The notes below the pieces were generated by a model. That model was not told the origin of the DNA, ran no database searches, and saw only the letters and a program-made list of their open reading frames with translations. From Bacillota bacterium (lineage in GTDB: Bacteria; Bacillota; Clostridia; Acetivibrionales; DTU013), in the NCBI GenBank assembly GCA_023415815.1, contig JAEZJL010000245.1:1-6741 (forward strand): a stretch of DNA of 6,741 nt, written 5' to 3'. The translations under genes were made by a program, and so were the position numbers. Of this stretch, positions 1 to 5,564 are shown in pieces. The first letter of the stretch is position 1, and each line of letters begins with the position of its first letter.

Positions 1-943
1 TGGTGGAAACCTGTATATTGGCTTCGCCTGTTTTCTTCAGATTGAAATTGATGCCGTTGACGCTGAATACATTGGTGCTTTGCTTTATATCATGCGCGGC
101 CCCTACGTCCAGCACAGCATCGGCGCCTTTGTATTCCGTGCCGGCCTGTACCGCTGCCCAGCTGCCTTCCGCTGTCTCGGCCGACAGCTTGAGGATACTT
201 GAGCTGCCTGCAATGAAGCCGTTGATGCCGGTTCCCAGCTCCGTACTCGCGTCGGTTATTTTCAATGTGCTGCTCGATCCGCTGGAGGCCGTCTGAAGGA
301 AGAAGCGTCCCGAGACGGAGTCAAAGTTTGCCTTCAGGCCGATGTTCGCAGAATTTATCATTGATGCGATGTCGGAGATGGAGTTTTTGCTCAAGTCGAG
401 CTTTACGAGCTTCACGCCGGATTGTTCAACGGCCGACGGGTCTGAGGTTATCCTCAATTTTCCTTTATTGGTCTCGAGGGTAAAGTCGATTACCGCGCCT
501 TCGCCAAGTGAAAAACGGCCGGAAAGCGTATCGGCTGAAGCATCCGCCGGCTGAGACAGCTGCTGGCTGCTTGCCGCAGACCAGTTTTTCGCAAGGGCCT
601 TTACATTTATTTTAATGCTGCCGTCGGCGGCGGAGGTAGCCGCCGTGACCTCGGCAACGCCGGAATTATCTATATTCGCAGCCTTTAGCCAGGTGAGGTT
701 CGCTGTCGAAGAGTTCAGTATGGTCCCGTTTACCGCGTTTGTCGTTATGCCGAAATCGGCTTTTCTGTCCAGTATAAATTTCGCAAGGCTTGTATTAATA
801 TCATTATAGGCTTGCTGAAGCCACTCGCTTTTCGTTTTCTTCTGGCCGGCCAGATCAATCCTGGTCTGCTCCGGCTTCAACATGGAGGTAACGAGGGAAT
901 CGATGTCCATGCCTGAGGCCAGGCCGGATATACGCATCGACAT
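1..943 (-). CDS. fliD: Flagellar hook-associated protein 2 / filament cap FliD, 3' end beyond the window
   Basis: FliD forms the cap at the tip of the growing filament and helps exported flagellin subunits fold into place. The visible 314 codons begin MSMRISGLASGMDIDSLVTS, the classic FliD N-terminus, with the GxASGMD-(I/L)D motif at residues 7-16 and a helical D0/D1 segment to about residue 70. Residues 188-230 (SISDIASMIN... to ...TLKIT) resemble the flagellin hook IN motif found in FliD and flagellins. The C-terminal half, including the second D0/D1 helix, lies beyond position 1. I chose the ATG at 941-943, which has an AAAGGA sequence 10 bases upstream; a second ATG two codons in (935-937) is possible. 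The gene starts 37 bases after flaG stops, so the two are probably co-transcribed. Identification is by recognised family sequence and by the hag-flaG-fliD order. Confidence 0.95.
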   Translation of the reverse strand, partial: MSMRISGLASGMDIDSLVTSMLKPEQTRIDLAGQKKTKSEWLQQAYNDINTSLAKFILDRKADFGITTNAVNGTILNSSTANLTWLKAANIDNSGVAEVTAATSAADGSIKINVKALAKNWSAASSQQLSQPADASADTLSGRFSLGEGAVIDFTLETNKGKLRITSDPSAVEQSGVKLVKLDLSKNSISDIASMINSANIGLKANFDSVSGRFFLQTASSGSSSTLKITDASTELGTGINGFIAGSSSILKLSAETAEGSWAAVQAGTEYKGADAVLDVGAAHDIKQSTNVFSVNGINFNLKKTGEANIQVST

Positions 944-950
944 ATAACTC

Positions 951-958
951 ACATCCTT
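951..958 (-). promoter_or_regulatory. fliD Shine-Dalgarno region with a CsrA-like AAGGATGT
   Basis: The minus strand reads AAGGATGT just upstream of the fliD start. This serves as the ribosome-binding site. It also equals the last eight positions (ARGGAUGU) of the CsrA SELEX consensus RUACARGGAUGU, although the upstream four positions do not match. A Shine-Dalgarno sequence often contains GGA, so this alone is weak evidence of CsrA control. Confidence 0.4.
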
Positions 959-980
959 TCCGCATGAACCCTTTTAGAGT

Positions 981-1370
981 TCAGCGCTTTTCATCCACAA
1001 ACAGTCCTACCATCTCCCAGATACCTGCCACGATATCCAGTATTTTTTCCGACGGGATCTCGCGTATCAGTTCCCCTGTATCCGCATTTAACACCTTTAC
1101 GATGATTTCCTTGGTTTTATCATGAGTGGAAAATTCAAAGCGAGTATTGACGCCCAGGATGGCCTTGTTCGCCTTTTCTATCGAGTTGATCAGAAACTGC
1201 TCCGATACCGGCAGCGCGTTCCTTTCTGTTTTACTCAGATGAGAAATGCTCAGGTCGTCTATTTCCGTGCCGACGCTTCCCTTTTTGGCCGTCTGTGCTT
1301 CCTGCGGAGGCTTCTGGCTTTTTAAGCCAAACGGCGCCGCATCCTGCAGCCCGGTCTGCTCTATCCTCAT
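981..1370 (-). CDS. flaG: FlaG family flagellar protein
   Basis: FlaG proteins are small flagellar proteins, usually encoded between flagellin and fliD; in several bacteria their loss alters filament length. The biochemical role is unclear. From the ATG at 1368-1370 the protein is 129 aa. The N-terminal half is polar and low-complexity. The C-terminal half holds the family signature: residues giving NTRFEFSTHDKTKEIIVKVL, then NADTGELIREIPSEKILDIV, with the TGE-(L/V)-IR-(E/Q)-IP core. I preferred this ATG because GGGCGGTG lies 5 bases upstream and the product begins MRIEQ. Longer starts (TTG at 1392-1394, ATG at 1383-1385) have no recognisable ribosome-binding site. It lies 93 bases after the flagellin stop, separated by a strong hairpin, and 37 bases before fliD. 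Confidence 0.9.
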   Translation of the reverse strand: MRIEQTGLQDAAPFGLKSQKPPQEAQTAKKGSVGTEIDDLSISHLSKTERNALPVSEQFLINSIEKANKAILGVNTRFEFSTHDKTKEIIVKVLNADTGELIREIPSEKILDIVAGIWEMVGLFVDEKR

Positions 1371-1409
1371 AATTTCACCGCCCATACAAATCAAGGTTTA
1401 TTGCGTCCG

Positions 1410-1434
1410 GGGGCGGGCGATACGCGCCCGCCCC
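1410..1434 (-). other. GC-rich stem-loop between flagellin and flaG
   Basis: GGGGCGGGCG (1410-1419) is perfectly complementary to CGCCCGCCCC (1425-1434), with a 5-base loop. That is a 10-bp stem made only of G-C pairs. Neither strand has a T-tract after it, so it is not a standard intrinsic terminator. It lies 29 bases past the flagellin stop. It may stabilise the 3' end of flagellin mRNA, or partly terminate transcription so that flaG and fliD are expressed below flagellin. The structure is seen directly; its role is inferred. Confidence 0.75.
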
Positions 1435-1463
1435 GCGAACGTTCTGATAGATTGCCGTTGTGC

Positions 1464-4400
1464 TTATCTGAGCAGCTGCAGCACTCCCTGCGGCTGCTGG
1501 TTTGCCTGCGCCAGCATTGCCTGCGCGGCCTGGTTCAGGATGTTGTTCTTGGTGAACTCCATCATTTCCTTTGCCATATCCACGTCACGGATGCGGGATT
1601 CGGCAGCGGTGAGGTTTTCACCGGTTGTACCCAGATTGTTGATCGTGTGCTCGAGCCTGTTCTGCAAGGCGCCCAGCTTGGAACGCTGCTCGGAAACACT
1701 CCTGATTGCGTCGTCCATTACGCTGATTGCCGCGGTAGCCTTTTCGTTGGTCGATACGTCCAGGGTGTATTCCGAGGCTAGATCACTCGTCCCGTTTGTT
1801 GCGGAGGCAACAGACACAAGCGTCGCTTCCGCTCCGTCACTTGCAACGATGGTAGCTCCAGCGTCCGTCCCGGAAATTTTGAGAGCCTGGGAGCGCATAT
1901 CGTTGATATCCACCGTCATCGACTGGTCGTAGTTTGCCCCGATCTGCAGCTTGGCCACATAGCCGCTTCCCGCCGCAGTTGTCAGGGTTGCGCTCGGAGC
2001 CGTCGCGGATTCGCTGCCGGCCTTCTGCGTCAGGGTTATCTTCTCGTCGGCTACGGCTACGGTATACTTGTTATTAAGCGTACTGTTTGCTTCAATAAGC
2101 CCCTTTAATTCCGTGGCCGTCTCGGAAGCGGTGCCTCCTGTCTGGAGAGTCAGGTTGACTCCGTCGACAGTGACCTTGGTGCCTCCCTTTAAAGCCGCCA
2201 TATCAAAGGATGCCTGTCCGGCAATCGCTCCGAAGGTCACGTTAGGCGCTACCGGAGTTGAACCGGCTTCTTTTCCGGACTTCTCAGTGAGGGTGATCTT
2301 GTCGTCTGTCGCTGTGGCCGTGAATCTTTGGCTCAGCGTGGCATTGGAGGCAATGGCTGCGGCTATATTCGAAGCCGTGGTGTTGATGTCGTTTGACACG
2401 TTGAAATCCACGCCGGCTTTGAGCCCCACGCCGCCGATGTTAAGCGTATCCCTGCTGGCAAAAGCGTTTGTCACAAGGAATTCGAAGACGCCCTGCTGCT
2501 CGTCTGCCTTATCCCTCGTTACGTTGGTGGATGAAATGTCGTTACCGCTTGCGGCAACTTCGGTCAGCGTTATTTTATTGCCGTTGACAAAGGTGGAGTT
2601 TCCTGCGGAGGCAGTGAAAGTACCGTCGTTCGCGGTAATTTTTGCGGCAAGGGCGGAGACCGTGGCTGATAAATTGCCCTCGGTTATGGCGAAATCAAAG
2701 CTGCCCGTGGCGTCTGCAGATAACTTCGCAGTATATTCCTTGGAGCCGATGGTGATTTTGTCTCCTACCGAGAAGTTCTTTGTGATCTCAAAGCTGTATT
2801 TTCCCTGAACTGCAGCCTGATCTGTCTTGCTGACTGTGCCGAAGGCTGCCGCCATTGACTTGCCGCTGGCCGTTTTTTCCTGGAATACGATGGTGTCTGC
2901 GTCGGTAGCCAGAGTACTGCCGGTGATGCCGGCTCCTGCGTTGCCTGCCGACAATATCGCCGTATCGAATTTGCCTGTCAGGTTCGTGTTGGCATTGATC
3001 GCGGCCAGCAGATTCGTTGCGGTTTGGTTGATGTCCCCGCCGATAACAAAGCCTGTGGCGTCATTGGAGCCGGAGGCTCTCGCAATAAACTCCTGACCGG
3101 CGATGGTAAGCTTTTGTCCGGCTTCGAAGTTCGTTGCGATCTCAAATTTGTACTGTCCCTTTACGGCAGCGGTTTTCGTCGCCGTAAGATTTGTATCGAA
3201 GTCCGCGGCATCGGGGTCGGCGCCCAGCGCAGTCCTTCGGATGGTGATGCTGTTGTTATCGCCGGTCCACGACGGGCTGTTCGCGGTAACCGTATAGCCG
3301 CTGCCCCCTATGTCGGTGTGGGCCTGCAGTTTGCTCTGCAGGTTTGATACCGATCCGGCGATATCGGTGCCTATGTTGAATTCGGTGGCTCCCGTAGCGC
3401 CGCTGGCTTTTGCGGTGAAGACCACTCCGCCGACGGTAATGGTGTCGCCCGCGGTGAACTGGCTTTTAACCTCAAAGGTATAGACGGCATTTTTGACCCC
3501 GGTAAGGATTTTACCCTCCACAGCAGCTTCGTTGTCGGTATCCGTAGCTATCGTGCCAGCTACCGCTCCGGTGTTCGCCGTAATTGCATTGATTTTGATG
3601 CTCGAGCCCGTAGCAAATACCACTGTATTGGAGTCCAGGAAGCCCGCTACGTTGATCATGGCCGTAGCGAGGCTCGAGACAGTCGCTGCGTTGTCCCCGG
3701 ATGTAAGGTTGAATTCGCCGTTGGCCGCCACGGCTCCGGAAGTCTTGGCGGTGAACAGCTGACCTCCGATGCTGATACCGTCTCCTGCTTTCATAGTGCT
3801 CAGGGCTGCTGTGAGATCCATCGTGAAGGAGGCCGGTTTGCCTCCGGTCAGCACAACCGCGGCTATGGCCGCGTCATCGGTGCCCGTAACCGTAGTGTAG
3901 GAGCCCAGCTTGATCTGTTTGGCCTGAGCGTCCGCTGTGAAGGTGATTTCCGTGCCGGTACGGGAAAGCGTGACATCGCTGCCGGTTACGGTCGTAAAGT
4001 TTGTATTGTCAGCCGCAATGGCCGCCATTAAGCTGTTGACCGTATCGTCGTCGGTTGTCCCGATGTTGAATTCATGATTTGCCGCCACGGCTCCGCTTGC
4101 TTTCGCAGTAAATGTTACGCCGCCTATCTTTAAAGTGTCCGCAGCTGCTAATCCAGCCACCGCCGTGTCAAAGTCAATAGTGAATTCCGCTATGTTCGTG
4201 TCCGCTCCGTTGGTTGCAGTTACACCGGTAACCTTTGCGTCCGCGATTGCCGTTGTCGCATCCGATTTGGCCTGGTAGGTCAACGCGCCTGCCGCAATGG
4301 CCGCGCCGTCCGCGCCTGCCTGATATACGGCCTTGTTGATGTCCACCGTACCGGCGCCTACGCTGTCCTTGAGCGGTGTAAGCGGAGAGCCGATCGCTCC

Positions 4401-4991
4401 GTCGTCCGCCAGCTTTTTACTGCTTGCAACGACGTTGAAGCCGGCTATTTCCACCGTACCTTCTTTTATGCTGGCGGTTTTGGTATTGATGCCGCTTACC
4501 GTACCCGTAGCCGCTCCGCCGCCGTTTGCCCCGGCGATATGTACGGTGGTTTTTATGTTCTTGGTGGTACCGGTACCGCCGTTCAAAAGCTTCTGAGTAT
4601 TGAACTCGGTGGTATTGCCGATCCTGTTTATTTCGGAGGTGAGCTGGTTAACATAGTCCTGGAGCGCGCCCCTGTCCTGCGACGTATTCGGGTCGTTGGA
4701 TGCCTGCACCATCTTGTCGCGCATGTCCTTGAGCATATCGTGAACTTCTCCGAGAGCTCCCTCTGCGGTCTGAATCATGGAGATGCCGTCCTGTGCGTTT
4801 CTTGAGGCCTGGTCAAGACCTCTGATCTGAGACCTCATCTTTTCGCTGATGGCAAGGCCCGCAGCGTCGTCGGCCGCCTTGTTGATGCGCTGCCCTGAGG
4901 ACAGCTTTTCAAGGTTTTTCTGTGTGTTGGCGCCGTTGACATTCAGCTGCCTGTAGGTGTTTAACGCCGGGATATTGTGATTGATAATCAT
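1464..4991 (-). CDS. hag: Giant flagellin, 1175 aa, with modular central region
   Basis: This is the filament subunit, exported by the flagellar type III system and polymerised under the FliD cap. The conserved N-terminal D0/D1 spans about residues 1-140 (MIINHNIPALNTYRQLN at the start, SSGQRINKAADDAAGLAISE at 31-50, FNTQKLLNGG near 130-139). The C-terminal D1/D0 spans about 1011-1175 (LQIGAN at 1015-1020, ending in QQPQGVLQLLR). Common flagellins are about 270-500 aa, so this is two to four times larger. All the extra length is in the surface-exposed D2/D3 position and consists mainly of seven divergent modules. I see no cysteine, only one tryptophan (residue 575), and no HExxH motif, so it is not a flagellinolysin. 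The start is fixed by the family N-terminus and by GGGAGG 9 bases upstream. The symbol hag is by analogy with Bacillus; fliC is equally usable. Confidence 0.97.
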   Translation of the reverse strand: MIINHNIPALNTYRQLNVNGANTQKNLEKLSSGQRINKAADDAAGLAISEKMRSQIRGLDQASRNAQDGISMIQTAEGALGEVHDMLKDMRDKMVQASNDPNTSQDRGALQDYVNQLTSEINRIGNTTEFNTQKLLNGGTGTTKNIKTTVHIAGANGGGAATGTVSGINTKTASIKEGTVEIAGFNVVASSKKLADDGAIGSPLTPLKDSVGAGTVDINKAVYQAGADGAAIAAGALTYQAKSDATTAIADAKVTGVTATNGADTNIAEFTIDFDTAVAGLAAADTLKIGGVTFTAKASGAVAANHEFNIGTTDDDTVNSLMAAIAADNTNFTTVTGSDVTLSRTGTEITFTADAQAKQIKLGSYTTVTGTDDAAIAAVVLTGGKPASFTMDLTAALSTMKAGDGISIGGQLFTAKTSGAVAANGEFNLTSGDNAATVSSLATAMINVAGFLDSNTVVFATGSSIKINAITANTGAVAGTIATDTDNEAAVEGKILTGVKNAVYTFEVKSQFTAGDTITVGGVVFTAKASGATGATEFNIGTDIAGSVSNLQSKLQAHTDIGGSGYTVTANSPSWTGDNNSITIRRTALGADPDAADFDTNLTATKTAAVKGQYKFEIATNFEAGQKLTIAGQEFIARASGSNDATGFVIGGDINQTATNLLAAINANTNLTGKFDTAILSAGNAGAGITGSTLATDADTIVFQEKTASGKSMAAAFGTVSKTDQAAVQGKYSFEITKNFSVGDKITIGSKEYTAKLSADATGSFDFAITEGNLSATVSALAAKITANDGTFTASAGNSTFVNGNKITLTEVAASGNDISSTNVTRDKADEQQGVFEFLVTNAFASRDTLNIGGVGLKAGVDFNVSNDINTTASNIAAAIASNATLSQRFTATATDDKITLTEKSGKEAGSTPVAPNVTFGAIAGQASFDMAALKGGTKVTVDGVNLTLQTGGTASETATELKGLIEANSTLNNKYTVAVADEKITLTQKAGSESATAPSATLTTAAGSGYVAKLQIGANYDQSMTVDINDMRSQALKISGTDAGATIVASDGAEATLVSVASATNGTSDLASEYTLDVSTNEKATAAISVMDDAIRSVSEQRSKLGALQNRLEHTINNLGTTGENLTAAESRIRDVDMAKEMMEFTKNNILNQAAQAMLAQANQQPQGVLQLLR
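1965..4190 (-). repeat. Seven tandem divergent modules inside the flagellin
   Basis: By eye, residues 268-1009 divide into seven modules: about 268-386, 387-501, 502-612, 613-730, 731-833, 834-925 and 926-1009. Most begin with an aromatic strand such as YTFEVKSQF, YKFEIATNF or YSFEITKNF. Next comes GD-x-(I/L)-x-(I/V)-GG and, in the first three modules, (V/L)-FTAK-(A/T)-SGA followed by EFN-(I/L). A helix of the type TVSSLAAAI-A and a strand of the type KITLTEK complete the unit. Modules 6 and 7 are shorter. The pattern recalls the flagellin hook IN motif of flagellins, FlgK and FliD, but I assign that only by resemblance. Boundaries are approximate to about five residues. Confidence 0.8.
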
Positions 4992-4999
4992 AGAATAAG

Positions 5000-5009
5000 A
5001 CCTCCCTGT
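5000..5009 (-). promoter_or_regulatory. Flagellin Shine-Dalgarno overlapping a predicted CsrA site
   Basis: The minus strand reads ACAGGGAGGT, with GGGAGG placed 9 bases before the flagellin ATG. With its two upstream bases it matches the CsrA consensus RUACARGGAUGU at 10 of 12 positions by my count. The same 10-mer sits at the same distance from the csrA start. In Bacillus subtilis CsrA represses hag by covering the Shine-Dalgarno, so the same is inferred here. Confidence 0.7.
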
Positions 5010-5023
5010 TTTTTTTGATTTTT

Positions 5024-5045
5024 AAGTGAACTTCCGTTTTCACCT
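5024..5045 (-). promoter_or_regulatory. Flagellin leader hairpin with GGA in the loop, predicted second CsrA site
   Basis: On the minus strand AGGTGAA (5045-5039) pairs with TTCACTT (5030-5024), a 7-bp stem with one G-U pair, enclosing the 8-base loop AACGGAAG. GGA in a hairpin loop is the form CsrA prefers. The loop GGA lies 30 bases upstream of the GGA in the Shine-Dalgarno, within the range that one CsrA dimer can bridge. The two-site arrangement parallels the hag leader of Bacillus subtilis. Confidence 0.6.
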
Positions 5046-5050
5046 ATTTA

Positions 5051-5080
5051 TAACAAGCCTCATGGCCACTCGGCTTATTA
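5051..5080 (-). other. Upstream flagellin leader stem-loop, overlapping a GCCGA motif
   Basis: TAATAAGCC (5080-5072, minus strand) pairs with GGCTTGTTA (5059-5051), giving 9 bp with one G-U pair and a 12-base loop. The same segment contains GCCGAGTG, which resembles a sigma28 -10 element (GCCGATAT), with TAAA upstream at 5089-5086 but only 11 bases away instead of the usual 14-16. It is either an RNA structure in the leader or a poor-quality flagellin promoter; the sequence cannot decide. Confidence 0.4.
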
Positions 5081-5097
5081 ACTGATTTAAAGCGTCT

Positions 5098-5175
5098 AAA
5101 AAGCGCAAAAGGACGACTGCTTTTGCTCTCGAATACCGGCGTCCTGCCGATTTAAAGCAAATGCAACCGTCCATG
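5098..5175 (-). ncRNA. GGA hairpin-terminator element, copy 1 (between csrA and flagellin)
   Basis: The transcript begins CATGGACG (5175-5168). Its 10-base arm GGACGGTTGC pairs fully with GCAGTCGTCC (two G-U pairs). Inside is an 8-bp stem, TTTGCTTT with AGAGCAAA, and then the apical hairpin TCGGC-AGGAC-GCCGG (5150-5136). After the closing CGTCC comes TTTTGCGCTTTTT. The element lies 32 bases past the csrA stop, so it can act as the csrA terminator. The apical CAGGACG equals the CsrB repeat consensus CAGGA(U/A/C)G. Of the three copies it has the most complete pairing. I do not recognise it as a named RNA family. Confidence 0.65.
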
Positions 5176-5207
5176 TAAAAAGCGTATTCCCGTATAGCTC
5201 CCGGTTT

Positions 5208-5384
5208 CTATTTTTCAGTTGGGAGCTGATACCGGTTTTCGTATATTTCGCCGCGCACGATGTTTATTTCCCTCGGCGCGTCTATCGCAAGACGAAGATC
5301 CCCTTCTTCGCTTTTCACGACCTTTACTTTGATATTATCCCCGATCATTACATATTCTCCTGGTTTTCTCCCCAATACCAGCAT
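5208..5384 (-). CDS. csrA: Carbon storage regulator CsrA, translational repressor
   Basis: CsrA is a dimeric RNA-binding protein that recognises GGA motifs in mRNA leaders and usually blocks ribosome access; in Bacillus its main known target is flagellin mRNA. I translated this 58-aa gene directly: it starts MLVLGRKPGEYVMIGDNIKV and ends EIYENRYQLPTEK. Family hallmarks are the MLVLxRKxGExxxIGD beginning, LAIDAPREI at residues 32-40, and VRGEIYE at 43-49 with Arg44, the residue known to be needed for RNA binding in Escherichia coli CsrA. Length is normal for a short CsrA. The ATG at 5382-5384 has GGGAGG 9 bases upstream. Non-coding RNA elements flank it on both sides, and fliW, usually adjacent in Firmicutes, is absent from the window. 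Confidence 0.96.
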   Translation of the reverse strand: MLVLGRKPGEYVMIGDNIKVKVVKSEEGDLRLAIDAPREINIVRGEIYENRYQLPTEK

Positions 5385-5392
5385 ATTACCGT

Positions 5393-5402
5393 ACCTCCCT
5401 GT
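5393..5402 (-). promoter_or_regulatory. csrA Shine-Dalgarno overlapping a predicted CsrA site (autoregulation)
   Basis: The minus strand reads TTACAGGGAGGT ahead of csrA, matching the CsrA consensus RUACARGGAUGU at 10 of 12 positions. The last ten bases are identical to those at the flagellin start and have the same 9-base spacing to ATG. CsrA repression of its own translation is known in Escherichia coli; here it is inferred. Confidence 0.6.
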
Positions 5403-5407
5403 AAATT

Positions 5408-5480
5408 AAAAAGGACGACCGGCTGCCGGATTCTCCCTGCGTCCTGCAAGGCTGAGCCCGGTTAAACCAAATCGTCCATG
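5408..5480 (-). ncRNA. GGA hairpin-terminator element, copy 2 (csrA leader)
   Basis: The minus strand starts CATGGACGA (5480-5472) and closes with TCGTCC then TTTTT (5418-5408). A middle stem is possible between CCGGG and TCCGG. The apical hairpin is CTTGC-AGGAC-GCAGG (5450-5436), a 5-bp stem with one G-U pair and the loop AGGAC. The T-tract ends only five bases before the csrA CsrA-like/Shine-Dalgarno sequence. A csrA promoter therefore has to lie upstream of or within this element, which makes it a candidate attenuator in the csrA leader as well as a possible source of a short terminated RNA. Confidence 0.65.
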
Positions 5481-5498
5481 TTCTCTCTATATATCTAG

Positions 5499-5509
5499 TA
5501 TTCAGTTAT
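5499..5509 (-). repeat. 11-base direct repeat upstream of copy 2
   Basis: ATAACTGAATA on the minus strand lies 18 bases upstream of the CATGGACG start of copy 2. The identical 11-mer lies 11 bases upstream of copy 3. Shared sequence outside the hairpin suggests that the duplicated unit included some 5' flank, or that a factor binds there. Confidence 0.55.
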
Positions 5510-5564
5510 CCTATCCCGTTATAATATACAAGCAGCCGAATCTCTTAATATACCTATGAAACAC

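Noticed and set aside
1371..1394. Longer flaG starts (TTG at 1392-1394 or ATG at 1383-1385)
   Set aside because: Neither has a Shine-Dalgarno sequence, while the ATG at 1368-1370 has GGGCGGTG five bases upstream.
1246..1932. Plus-strand open frame of 228 codons
   Set aside because: It is antisense to flagellin and flaG and has a sequence of no recognisable family. It arises from the few stops opposite an Ala/Thr/Gly-rich gene.
2068..2808. Plus-strand open frame of 246 codons inside the flagellin gene
   Set aside because: It lies opposite the repeated modules of a clearly real gene, with no ribosome-binding site or recognisable domain; a shadow frame.
1464..4991. Flagellinolysin (flagellin with a metallopeptidase insert)
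   Set aside because: No HExxH motif is present; the nearest histidine-glutamate is in HEFNIG and does not fit. The insert is repetitive and not an enzyme-like domain.
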